This document shows positions 45,389 to 56,215 of a DNA stretch of 64,000 nt, in pieces. The DNA is from Nymphalis io. Its lineage: Eukaryota > Arthropoda > Insecta > Lepidoptera > Nymphalidae. Where the stretch lies: the NCBI RefSeq assembly GCF_905147045.1, contig NC_065891.1, forward strand, positions 14,083,001-14,147,000, read 5' to 3'. Under the pieces are notes generated by a model. The model saw nothing but the letters and a program-made list of their open reading frames with translations, was not told the DNA's origin and made no database searches. The first letter of the stretch is position 1. Every line of letters starts with the position of its first letter. Position numbers and translations under genes: made by a program.

Positions 45389-46261
45389 TGCTTAAATATT
45401 TACAAAGATAAATTGGCTACCAATCCGAAAAGCAAAGCACCAATTGCAACTAATAAGAAATTCTCTTTATGCTGAGGAAATAACATCAGATGAGCAGAGC
45501 AATCTAGGAGAGCGAATCCGCTTTTAAATTTACAAAAATCCCCTCCAACATTGGCAGGCGTTCAAAGGCGCCTACGTCATGTAACTTCAAAGACGGGCGA
45601 CCAATTAAATTTTGTTTCTCAAACTAAATTAGATAGCGCGTGCTTTACTGGATTGTCGGGAACTCGACGCTGGCATTTAATTTGCTTCGGTTTAGAATCG
45701 CAAAAAGACTAACTCGATAAAAGAATCATCATTTTTATTATCTCGTAGCCTTTGAACCCACCACACGGATTACACCAGGTTGCGGTAACTCATGTAATTA
45801 GAGCCTTATAAATTTTGCGTAAAATTATGTTTAAATTTTAAACTTAAAAAGGAGTCCAGAATTACCACTGAACTTTTATGTGTTCTCTTCAATTTATTTT
45901 GGTCATCACACCAGTTAATGAAATGCTATTTTTATAAATAAAATCTGAATTTTGATATAAGTGCAAAAAACGTTTTTATCTATCTTTTATACTGGTTTTT
46001 TTTTATGAAATAGACGAAAATAATTTCATTCTGTTCCTAACTCAATCTACTATGATCAGGCGTAACTGAATTTAAGCTATTAACTTTGCAGATTTGAAGA
46101 TTTAACGCAGCTGTACTAGATAGTCATCTGAACTACTTTAATTACTTAAACTTAGGAGTTAGAACAAGTTTATCTTCGGAGGCTGCTTTTTCATGTCATA
46201 AGAACATGAAAAACCAGCCAAGCCAAGCAGACAAGGCATATGGTAAAGAAGATAATCGTAA
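45389..46261. other. Non-repetitive DNA, no gene
   Basis: Includes a GC-richer patch at 45540-45720 (GGCAGGCGTTCAAAGGCGCC). No supported coding frame. Confidence 0.4.
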
Positions 46262-46356
46262 GGAATTCCGTGTTGAATGAAATTCTGTCAAATGTGTATT
46301 TACCGAACAGCATTTATGTATGTATATACGCGGTGGAGTGAGCTCCAAAAATTCTT
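46262..46356 (+). mobile_element. SINE-B remnant beside SINE-A
   Basis: GAATGAAATTCTGTCAAATG, TGTATTTACCGAACAGCAT and GCGGTGGAGTGAGCTCC match the middle of SINE-B. It runs directly into the SINE-A tail at 46357. Confidence 0.5.
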
Positions 46357-46590
46357 CTCTTTTTATAAAATATGTAAGTGGGCCAATTAATAGGCCAGCT
46401 GAGGGAAAATGGTTACCATCGCCCATAGATATTCACGCTGTAAGAAATATTAACCGTTTATTACATCGCCAAAGCGCCACTAACCATGAAAACTAAGTCA
46501 CCCTTCAGATCGAAACAGAAATATTGCTGTTCGGGGATAGAATATGTGATGAGTGGGTGGTACCTACACAGGCGGGTACAAAGCGTCTAA
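46357..46590 (-). mobile_element. SINE-A, old
   Basis: CATCGCCCATAGATATTCAC, TTACATCGCCAAAGCGCCAC and TGATGAGTGGGTGGTACCTA are in order, with many changes. Confidence 0.7.
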
Positions 46591-46739
46591 AAGAGGAGGC
46601 ATTTACAAACTTTTAATATGATATAAACCCAATAAAAATAAGTTAATGGCGCAAGCAACAACTGGTATCATATATATCAAGCAATTATTAGATAATTTAG
46701 AATTTATGTGAACTTTTCTCTCTTTAAAATTTTCAACAC

Positions 46740-46970
46740 GTCCCCACCGATAGCACCCTCAGTAACTTAGCGTTACTTACCTTAGAAATTTTCTTCAGAG
46801 ATCGATGTTCTCTCAGTGGAGCGGTTGAGACATTAATTCGCGAGTTAACAAACTGGTCGTTAAGACCGTGAGTTATGTAGGGACAGGTAGCCGTGTTAAC
46901 GAGTTCGGTGCTGCGACTGATAAATAACCGCAGATACCGCGTAATGTCTCTTTGTCCCTGGATTGATAAG
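46740..46970. other. Candidate conserved non-coding element
   Basis: A non-repetitive, GC-richer block (CGTCCCCACCGATAGCACCC, CGTGTTAACGAGTTCGGTGC). No ORF longer than chance. Confidence 0.25.
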
Positions 46971-47065
46971 AGAAAAAGCCTGTTAATATTTCTCTGTACT
47001 TATGAATTATCATGGTATGGATAGTAGTACTAATAAATAATTATTTAAGATACTACTATATATTA

Positions 47066-47253
47066 TACCCAGTGGTTAGAACGCGTGAATCGATGATGGT
47101 TTGTTCAAATCCAAGCAAGCATCACCGAATTTTCATGTACTTGTGTTTATAATGATTCATCTCGTGCTCAATGGTAAAGGAATAATTATATTATAACTTC
47201 ACTGAAATTCTGCCACTTGTGTATTCATCGACCCGTATTATAGCAGCGTGTAT
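47066..47253 (+). mobile_element. SINE-B, diverged, 3' truncated
   Basis: ACCCAGTGGTTAGAACGCGT, TTGTTCAAATCC, CGAATTTTCATGTACTTGTG, TTCATCTCGTGCTCAATGG and GAAATTCTGCCACTTGTGTA lie in order. Confidence 0.7.
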
Positions 47254-47628
47254 ACAAACATATATAAACTTTTTTTTACATTACTTTAAATATTACTGAC
47301 CTATCTCGTTCACATGAGTAGTGGGATGACTATAGTTGTTGGTAATCTCTCTATCGTACACATATCACACTAGCCGAATTTGAACCTGAAATCTTCGGTT
47401 CAATTTATTCATGAGTTCTAACTGTCTAGGCAGTCAAAGTATGACAAAGTATATAAATGTAAATTCGTTCATATTAAAGCTCAATATGTCATCATGAAAG
47501 GGCGAAGCTTATTTGTCTTTATATAAAACCCCAAAAAGCCCTTGGAGGGTTTGATTTAAAATTACAATCTGGATCTGAGTTGCCATGAATTTTATACATG
47601 TAATTTTTTAAATATATATATTCGCCGA

Positions 47629-47870
47629 GCCGAGATGTCCCAGTGGTAAGAGTGCGTGAATCTTAATATATAATTCATCTCGTGCTTGTCGGTGAAGGAA
47701 ACATCGTGAGGAAACCCGCGTTTGTCTAATTTCACTGAGATTCTGCCACATGTGTATTCCACCAACACGGATTGGAGCAGCGTGGTGGAATAACCTCCAA
47801 AACCTTCTTCTCAAAAAGGGAGAGTAGACCTTAGCCCAGCAGTGGGACATTCACAAGCTGTACTTTACTG
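47629..47870 (+). mobile_element. SINE-B with internal deletion
   Basis: The head (GCCGAGATGTCCCAGTGGTA) jumps from GTGAATCTTAA to TATAATTCATCTCGTGCTTG, which removes the B box. The rest is complete to GACATTCACAAGCTGTAC. Confidence 0.85.
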
Positions 47871-47999
47871 TATTTTTTTTTACTTCATAATGAGAAAATG
47901 ATTATATACATAAATAGTATAGACATAAAATATATTTTGCGAGCATTTAGTTGCAATTTATGTAAAATAATTCACCACGGACATGTAATAATTTGTTTA

Positions 48000-48330
48000 A
48001 TACAGGGCCATTGCTCTCATTATCTCGAGCCCTTTAGGCGGGGGTCGATCTCTTCGACAAACTAGCCACTTTGTGTAATGTTTACGCTTACAAGTTCTCA
48101 ACTGGCTCCAATCACATTTGTCACAACTAAAACAATCTTGGCTACTAATATCTCTAATTGCCACGTCCAAAGCTTAAAGTCAAGTCAAAATCTTTACTCA
48201 ATATAACAGCGTTATGGACGCTTGTTTATTTGTTGTCATAAAGTTCCGCTGTTTCGGAAAGCAACACCTTAGATCTGAGATAAGCCGAGGAAACAAACTT
48301 AGCGGCTTTTTTTCCTTCGATGATTATAAC
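48000..48330. other. Non-repetitive balanced-composition block
   Basis: Contains GGCGGGGGTCGATCTCTTCG and GTTCCGCTGTTTCGGAAAGC. No coding frame is supported. It could be a regulatory element. Confidence 0.25.
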
Positions 48331-48986
48331 TTTGTTTCCAGCTCACTTTATTTCCACTATGCGTACTATCATAAAACGTCAGAAAAGCCATAAAGGAAAA
48401 CTTTAAATTAAAGTGATTTTATTTGATTTAATAATTGATAATTTAAAATATAATTAGTCACCCCCCTACATAGAATTACACTATCTAGACTTTAGGAAAG
48501 TCTATCGTCTACTTGTTGGTATTACTATATTATATATTATATGGATAAACAGTCACAATTGCTTTTATAAAATATGATAAACCAGTTATGTATGTTTTCT
48601 ATAATCGGTAAGTATATAAATTTTGTCATAAGTTATTTTAATTAAGGCAATTGTAGTAAGGATTCCGAAGAATTACACTATGTGAGTTTTAATCGGCCAG
48701 GATATTTTAAAATAGGTTAAATATATAATACCTTCTATTAATATTAAGGTTGACGTGTGGTGACGGCGACGAATATCACCACCCCATCTCATCCCGTGGG
48801 GGGCGTAGAAGTCGACCCGAGGGAATATACACCAGAGAATGGGCAGCAGCGTCTCTCTGAGTACTATGACTAACTTACTGCGATCGCCAACCCGTCTGCC
48901 AAGCGTGGCGATTATGGCATATCCCCTCATGATTCGCGCAACTAAACCACGGCCCCTAGTCCCCAGCAGCCCTGCTATTCCTAGCC

Positions 48987-51922
48987 TTGGTAACAGCTGT
49001 GGTAACGGCGGGGCAGGGGGTGCTAAGAATCCCCGGCAGACCTCTGGCCCTGGCAACATATAACACGCGTACACTGCGGACCGACGAGAAGATCATCGAA
49101 CTGGAGGAAGAATTGAGCAGGTTACACTGGGATATCGTCGTTACGTTAATACGTTACGTTATCGGGTTACACTGGATTATCCGAAGTCCGAAGACAGGGG
49201 GAGGATACGATGATCCTGAAATCCGGTAACCTTCTCTATTTCCGAGAGGGCGATCTACTGTCTCAAGGTGGTGTCGGGGTCATAGTCCACAAGTACCTCG
49301 TTAACAACGTTGTGAAAATCGAGAGCGTGTCGACTAGGGTAGCGTACCTTATACTCAGAATCACGAAGCGGTATTCTTTGAAGGTTATACAGGTATACGC
49401 GCTGACTTCGACACACTCCGACGATGAGGTTGAGGTCATGTATGAGCATTTATCTAAAGCCATACATACCAATAAGACTCATTTCACTGTTGTAATGGGG
49501 GACTTTAACGCGAAGCTGGGCAAACGATTCGGTGATGAGTTAAAGGTGGGACCTCATGGAATTGGAGACCGCGACCCTCGGGGCCAGATGTTGGCCGACT
49601 TTATGGAGAAGGAGGGACTCTTTATGATGAACTCCTTTTTCAAGAAGCCAGGTCAGCGTAAATGGACCTGGGTGAGCCCTGATGGGAAAACCAAGAATGA
49701 GATAGACTTCATCTTGTCGACGAGAAGACAAATATTTAATGACGTCTCCGTGATCAATGCAGTCAAAACTGGGAGCGATCACAGACTCGTAAGAGGCTCG
49801 TTAAATATCAATGTTAAACTCCAGAGGTCCCGACTGATGAAGTCTACGCTCCGACCATCACCTCTTCAAATCCGAAATCCCGAAGCCTTTCAGCTCGAAC
49901 TCCAAAACCGATTCGATTGCCTAGCAGACTGCGAGGAAGTGGACACATACAACGACAGGCTTGTGGAAACTGTCCGTACGGCTGGGTCTAAGACCTTCAA
50001 GACCAGCCGTACAAAAGGAACCAAAAAGATCTCTGCCTCTACCCTACGGCTTATGGAGGAAAGACGGAAAATGATTCTGACGTCCCCAGCTGATGCTGCC
50101 GGCTATCGGCTGATCAACAGACGGATTTCAAAGTCTCTAACTCGCGACACTCGCCAATTTAATACAATGCGCATTAAAGAGGCCATCGAGCGGAACAAAG
50201 GCTCTAAAGTGTTCGCCAGAGATCTGTCTGTTGGTCAGAGTCAACTGACAAGGCTGAAAACTGAGGATGGCAGAATAGTCACGTCAAGATCTGAGCTGTT
50301 GGAAGAGGCTGAGAAGTTCTACGGTCAGCTGTACACGACAGCTCAATCACCTGTCAGTAGTCATGCTGCAGATCCCAGAGCAAGACTAACCCGACACTAC
50401 ACTGAAAATTTTCAGGACGTCAGTCTTTTCGAGATTAGAATGGCTCTCGGACAACTCAAAAACAACAAGGCACCTGGTGATGATGGTATTACAGCCGAGC
50501 TTCTGAAGGCGGGTGGTACACTGATCCTCAGGGCTCTTCAGAGGCTTTTTAACTCCGTCATTGCCAAAGGTCAAACGCCAAAAGCATGGCACAGAAGGGT
50601 GATAAAACCCTTCTGAAGAATTACAGGCCCATCTCACTGCTGAGTCATGTTTACAAGTTGTTTTCGAGAGTCATTACGAATCGTCTCGAGCAAAGGCTTG
50701 ACGACTTCCAGCCACCCGAACAAGCCGGATTCCGGAAAGGCTTTAGCACCATAGACCACATACATACGCTGCGGCAAGTTATACAGAAGACTGAGGAGTA
50801 TAACCAGCCACTTTGCTTAGCGTTTGTGGACTATGAGAAAGCCTTTGATTCGATCGAAACCTGGGCCGTGCTGAATTCTCTTCAAAGGTGCCAAATTGTT
50901 TATCGGTATATCAGGGTGTTAAAGTGCTTGTACGAGAACGCCACCATGTCGATCCGACTCCAGGATCAGAACTCAAAACCTATCCAACTACAGAGAGGTG
51001 TAAGACAGGGGGACATCTGGGGTGGTATCTATATATGTATGGTAGGGTGATATCTCCGAAACTGTTTACCGCTGCATTGGAAGATGTTTTCAAGCTTCTG
51101 GACTCGAACGGACTTGGCATCAATATCAACGGCAAGTACATCACTCATCTTCGATTTGCCGATGACATTGTAATTATGGCTGAGACCTTGGAAGACCTCG
51201 GCACTATGCTCGATGACCTCAGTAGGGTTTCCCAACAAGTGGGTCTAAAAATGAACATGGACAAGACGAAAATCATGTCGAACATCCATGTTGCACCCAC
51301 TCAAGTCAAGGTTGGAAATTCTGCACTCGAAGTTGTAGACAACTATGTCTACCTAGGTCAGACCATCCAACTAGGTAGGTCCAACTTCAAGAAAGAGGTC
51401 AATCGTCGAATTCAACTCGGCTGGGCAGCGTTCGGGAATCTACATGATATCTTCTCATCCCAAATACCGCAGTGTCTCAAGTCAAAAGTCTTCGACCAGT
51501 GTGTGTTGCCAGTGATGACTTATGGATCAGAGACGTGGTCGCTCACAATGGGCCTCATAAGAAGGCTCAAGGTCACTCAAAGTGCAATGGAGAGGGCTAT
51601 GCTCGGAGTTTCTCTGCGAGATCGAATCAGAAATGATGAAATCCGCAGGCGAACCAAAGTAACCGACATAACCCGAAGAATTGCTAAATTGAAGTGGCAG
51701 TAGGCGGGGCACATTGCTCGCAGAACCGACGGCCACTGGGGCAGAAAGGTTCTCGAGTGGCGACCACGAATCGGAAGACGTAGCGTGGGAAGGCCCCCTA
51801 CAAGGTGGACCGACGACTTAGAACGAGTCGCGGGAAGCCGTTGGATGCGGGCAGCGCAAGATCGGGCAACGTGGAAATCCTTGGGGGAGGCCTTTGTCCA
51901 GCAGTGGACGTCTTTCGGCTGA
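48987..51922 (+). pseudogene. Endonuclease-reverse transcriptase ORF of RTE subfamily b, broken
   Basis: The order is endonuclease N-terminus (LATYNTRTL at about 49045), VVMGDFNAKL, GSDHRLVRGS, linker NNKAPGDDGI, FVDYEKAFDS, FADDIVIM, then LKWQ, a stop, and AGHIARRTDG continuing to QQWTSFG and TGA at 51920-51922. Four lesions are visible. About 40 bp is inserted near 49140-49180, containing a second copy of GGTTACACTGG. A short deletion near 50590 removes the residues before KKGDK. A 35-bp insertion lies at 51017-51051 between GACAT and ATCTCC. A TAG at 51701-51703 replaces a conserved Trp. The longest intact stretch, 49210-50616, covers most of the endonuclease and the start of the RT domain. 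Confidence 0.88.
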
Positions 51923-51943
51923 TGATGATGATGATGATGATGA
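51920..51943 (+). repeat. TGA-repeat 3' tail of the RTE element
   Basis: Eight TGA units begin at the stop codon of the RTE ORF. A short simple-repeat tail in place of poly(A) is characteristic of RTE LINEs. Confidence 0.85.
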
Positions 51944-52089
51944 ATTGATAATTTTTAAACGTTTTCTTGGATGTAGATGTATTCAAAGACATTTTATTAC
52001 TTTTATGCCTCAAAGACATCAATAATCATTATTATGTAATAATTTGGTATGTGTTTATTATAATAAGCATTTTACATAATTATATCGCA

Positions 52090-52335
52090 TGTAAGAACGC
52101 ATGAATCTTAACCGATGATCGTGGGTTCAAACTCAGACAAGCACCATTGAATTTTCATGTGCTAAATATGTAAATATAATTCATCTCGTGCTCAATGGTG
52201 AAGAAAAACATCGTGAGGAGACCTGCATGTGTCGAATTTCACAGAAAATCTGCCACATGTGTATTTCACCAACCCGCATTGGAGCAGCGTGGTGAAATAA
52301 GCTCCGAACCTTCTCCTCAAAAAGGAGAGAAGGTT
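52090..52335 (+). mobile_element. SINE-B, both ends trimmed
   Basis: TGTAAGAACGCATGAATCTT through B box GGTTCAAACTC to CTTCTCCTCAAAAAGGAGAG. The final CAGCAGTGGGAC block is missing. Confidence 0.85.
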
Positions 52336-52519
52336 ATACCGCATGTTATATAAGTCGCAAATAAAAAGATTTGGCTTATGACAGTTTGAGGATAAATATA
52401 TAGAAAAGCTGGTTATTAAATACTTAAAAAAAACGTTGAACGAATAACTGTTTATTTTTAATTACATCAACTGCTAAACCATATCGAATAAAATATTCAT
52501 GGAAAATGGATTTAGCCAC

Positions 52520-52760
52520 CCGAAATTAATTTGATTATTCAGTGCCGAATTGAGTTATCACTTATTCATTGGCTGACATCGGGGCTGTAATTAATAGCGA
52601 CACAAAACTTCACATGTTAAACAAATTTGATTGGATGTATCCCTGATTCACTCGCTCCCAAGCTAACCGGCGCCATGTTTGCACGACGCCATTTTAATTA
52701 TGTTCCATTTGAATTTGGAACAAGTTGTCCGTTAATCAGGGTAGACACTTTTGTTGATGA
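52520..52760. other. Candidate conserved non-coding element
   Basis: Contains ATCGGGGCTGTAATTAATAG and AAGCTAACCGGCGCCATGTT then CGACGCCATTTTAATTATG. There is no ORF. It is non-repetitive within the window. Confidence 0.25.
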
Positions 52761-52906
52761 GTGTAGTTTTGTGTGCAAAGGATGAATAATGACACATTAT
52801 CATCGGACAGCAGCATTGTTATCATATAAAGAACAATTACAGCATTAAATCTTATTTAATTACAAACATGCTATAAGTTAAATATATAAGTGAATTTTAT
52901 TGTGGA

Positions 52907-52950
52907 TATAAGCCTGTTAATATCCGTTACGCGGGGCCTCTTCTTAAGGG
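52907..52950 (-). mobile_element. Possible SINE-B tail fragment
   Basis: AAGCCTGTTAATATCCGTTA then GCGGGGCCTCTTCTTAAGGG loosely matches the inverted SINE-B 3' end. It is short and weak. Confidence 0.25.
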
Positions 52951-53580
52951 CTTCTTATTTGCATGGACCAACTACCAAATAACAATACTCGGTACTAACA
53001 ATTGCTATATATCTTGTCCAACAATTTTGTTTTCTAATTTTCATTTAAATAAGACCCGCGTCTCAATAATAACAATGTAAACTATTACACAATAGTGACC
53101 CTGTATCTGAATACACAGTGCACAGTAAAACAATATCGGGTTTTCGTTGCACTGATAGATACTCTATTATGAATCGAAAAATAGAATTAATAATTAAAAT
53201 TTCAAATATTATTATAAAATGTAAAGAACATCTGACACTGAGTCAAAGGAAGAGCGAGATAATTGGCGAGAGAATAAATTTATTAACATCTCCACGCCTC
53301 TTGATTTACAGCTTTTTCCGATCTAGAATTATAAAATAATATTTCACCTACAATTTATATTGAGGACTTTGGACGTTTTATTATTAAGAATTTTCTGCGA
53401 CTTCGTTCGTATTTTTGAATATGGAGGAGCTATTAGACTCCGGGCTGCTATTAAGAATCTTCCCACAAAAAATTAGACATTTACAGGATGTTGCTGTTAC
53501 TATAAAGCCGTTTCCGTGATACACGAAACAATTTTATCAATACAAATAAATAAAATTGAAGTGTCTGTCTGTGATATATT
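52951..53580. other. AT-rich DNA, nothing recognised
   Basis: A chance-length frame at 53118-53339 has no domain. Confidence 0.5.
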
Positions 53581-53869
53581 TTATTTTATATAAAATAGGA
53601 AGGCGGACGAGCATATGGGCCACCTGATGGTAAGTGGTCACCAACGTCCATAGACATTGGCATTATAAGAAATGATAACAATCGCTTACATCGCCAATGC
53701 TGATGACCTTGGGAACTAAAATGTTATGTCCCTTGTGCCTGTAATTACACTGGCTCACACCCTTCAAACCGAAACACAACAATAACAAGTACTGCTGTTT
53801 TGCGGTAGAATATCTGATGAGTGGGTGGTACCTACCCAGACGAGCTTGCACAAAGCACTACCACTAGTA
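53581..53869 (-). mobile_element. SINE-A, full length
   Basis: AAATAGGAAGGCGGACGAGC to CAAAGCACTACCACTAGTA. A small deletion falls around CCAATGCTGATGACCTTGGG. Confidence 0.87.
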
Positions 53870-54064
53870 AATTCAATTTCAATATAATTTTCTTTTCTTA
53901 GTTATTTGCGAGTTACCAAAAACACCATCTTTTTTATTTTAGAGTGCCACTGTTACCTAATATAACTAAATTTTAATATTTAGTACCTATAATTCAAAGC
54001 GACATTATGTATATTACTTTTGGTGTGTAGGCTTTAAGATGGCTGATTTTGAAGGATTTTCATC

Positions 54065-54361
54065 TTTTTTTTTTTTTTTATAGAATAGGAAGGTGGACGA
54101 GCATATGGGCCACCTGATGGTAAGTGGTCACCAAACGCCCTTAGACATTGGCATTGTAAGAAATGTCAACCATCGCTTATAGCCAATGCGCCACCAACCT
54201 TGGGAACTAAGATTTTATGTCCCTTGTGCCTGTAATTACACTGGCTCACTCACCCTTCAAACCGGAACACAACAATATCAAGTATTGCTGTTTTGCGGTA
54301 GAATATCTGATGAGTGGGTGGTACCTACCCAGACGAGCTTGCACAAAGCCCTACCACCAGT
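54065..54361 (-). mobile_element. SINE-A, full length
   Basis: A 15-base T run, then ATAGAATAGGAAGGTGGACG to AAAGCCCTACCACCAGTA. Every family block is intact. It lies 200 bp from another full SINE-A in the same orientation. Confidence 0.9.
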
Positions 54362-54884
54362 AAGCTAAGTATCTCGAGCTAACTTCCGCAGGAAGCCGCG
54401 ACTTTTGGTAATATATAAATACATAAACAAAAACTGTTCATTTAATATCATAAGATGAGCAAAATCAAGATCTAAAGTTATTTTTAAACAAGTATTTTAT
54501 AAAACTACTACAATAAATAATTATATATAATGTAAATACACTTAAACTACCTACTTTAATCCGAGTATATATTGGAATAAGAAAACAAACACATTATTAA
54601 GAACAAGAGAAACCTTTTCAAGTCGTAACTTGAAATATTTATTTATAGTGCTCTTACAGGGCACTCCGCGCAGGAAATACGATGGGAGGGGATGCTACCC
54701 GGGGGGATGTTCCGCTTACTATTTTATTTCTAGTCTCCATTCGATTTGGGATTATTCCTAATTTCTATCCATTACCAAACTAGATACGAGTACTTTGTAA
54801 TAATATAGCGTTTATTTTTATACATAGCATTGAGTTTTGTAAGATTTTATGAATAGTTGAATTATAGTTTATATGTATGGCGAA

Positions 54885-55192
54885 AAAGCCGAGACGGCCC
54901 ATTGGTAAGAACGGGTGAATCTTAACCGATGATCGTGGGTTCAAACTCGGGCAAGCACCACTGAATTTTCATGTGCTTAATTTGTGATTATAATTCATCT
55001 CGTACTTTACGGTGGAGGAAAAGATCACGAGGAAACCTGCATGTCTTTAATTTCACTGAAATTCTGCCACATGTGTATTCCACCAACCCGCACTGGAGCA
55101 GCGTGGTGGAATAAGCTCCAAACCTTCTCCTCAACAAGGGAGAGGAGGCCTTCAGCCTAGCAATAGGACATTCACAGGCTGTTATGGATATA
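54885..55192 (+). mobile_element. SINE-B, full length, with target-site duplication
   Basis: The 9-bp repeat TATGGCGAA flanks it at 54876-54884 and 55193-55201. Head GCCGAGACGGCCCATTGGTA, B box GGTTCAAACTC, tail CACAGGCTGTTATGGATA. Confidence 0.88.
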
Positions 55193-55481
55193 TATGGCGA
55201 ATGATTGAATAGCAATATGATAATACTCGATTGAAAATAAGAGGAAATAAATACAGCCAACCTTAAATATTTAATCATATCAATACTATTAAGTTGAATG
55301 TTTTGATTGTTAGTTTATATTTTCCGGATAATGTACAACTTCTAATCAAAAAGATTTGAAACTTTTACCTTATTATAGGTTATAGCTTAGAAATATTATT
55401 TTTTCAATATTAACTTATGTTCATATTAATAAAACCGTGTACTGTCTATTAAAATCAATCACTTATCATAATCATTGGCTA

Positions 55482-55758
55482 TTTTTATCGAATAGGAAGG
55501 CGGACGAGCATATGGGCCACCTGATGGTAAGTGGTCACCAACGCCCATAGACATTGGCATTGTAAGAAATGTTAACCATCGCTTACATCACCAATGCGCC
55601 ATTAACCTTGGGAACTAAAATGTTATGTCCCTTGTGTCTGTAATTACACCCTTCAAACCGGAACACTAAAATACCAAGTACTACTGTTTTGCGGTAGAAT
55701 ATCTGATGAGTGGGTGGTACCTACCCAGACGAGCTTGCTCAAAGCTCGACCACCAGTA
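55482..55758 (-). mobile_element. SINE-A, full length
   Basis: TTTTTATCGAATAGGAAGGC to GCTCGACCACCAGTAA, with a short central deletion (TGTAATTACACCCTTCAAAC). It abuts an old RTE tail at 55761. Confidence 0.87.
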
Positions 55759-55760
55759 AA

Positions 55761-55870
55761 GTAATCGCAGTCCACTGCTATAACTAGGTCTCTCCTAAGT
55801 TCAAAGCGCCCGGTTTTCCCTTCCACTATCGGTTCCCGCCACCTCCGTTAGGACACGTCACTACTCACGA
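55761..55870 (-). mobile_element. Old RTE 3' end fragment
   Basis: Blocks GCAGTCCACTGCT, AGGTCTCTCCTA and CCCGCCACCTCCGTTAGGAC align in order with the RTE 3' ends elsewhere in the window. The fragment starts immediately after the SINE-A copy ending at 55758. It is strongly diverged and 5' truncated. Confidence 0.55.
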
Positions 55871-56139
55871 TGGTTTAATATATCATTGACTGTACATCAT
55901 ACAAGTCATCATTCATAGGAGGCATATAAAGGGCAGAATAGTATAATATAACAAAAACACCTATGATAGTAAACTGTATCGGTGCACCGTTATCAACACG
56001 TGTGCTCACAATATTGACAATATTGGTTAAGGCTGTCTACGAAAATCAATATAATGCCTTACTTTACATGAATACATAAAATTATGGGACAATTGCGTCC
56101 AAAACACGACTGTTGATATTTAGCAATTTTAGTATATTG

Positions 56140-56215
56140 TTTTTTTTATATATAAACCGGGAAAGCAAATGACTCCACCTGATGGTAAATGGTAGTGGAG
56201 TCCAAACGTATTTTG
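56140..56215 (-). mobile_element. 3' UTR fragment of the same LINE type as 20496-20880
   Basis: On the minus strand the sequence reads TTTGGACTCCACTACCATTT, then ACCATCAGGTGGAGTCATTTGC and a CCCGGTTTATA plus A-rich tail, matching 20808-20878. Only the last 70 bp are present, so the copy is extremely 5' truncated. Confidence 0.7.

Larger units (their letters stand above)
48751..51943 (+). mobile_element. RTE-clade LINE, near full length, subfamily b
   Basis: The element is about 3.2 kb. Its leader shares ATCTCATCCCGTGGG with the leader of the RTE at 4398-7516, then come an endonuclease, a reverse transcriptase and a tail of TGA repeats (51920-51943). Protein similarity to the first copy is clear but moderate, so it is a different subfamily. 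The left end is set by where the leader alignment fades. I found no clean target-site duplication: AATTGATAATTT occurs at 51943-51954 and again at 48433-48444, but that is 300 bp outside the aligned leader and may be chance. The ORF has several lesions. Confidence 0.87.

Noticed and set aside
48433..48444. AATTGATAATTT as left target-site duplication of RTE b
   Set aside because: It matches 51943-51954 but lies 300 bp outside the alignable leader. An AT-rich 12-mer match can be coincidental.
48673..49074. 133-codon minus-strand ORF, proline- and glycine-rich
   Set aside because: Antisense to the GC-rich leader of RTE subfamily b.
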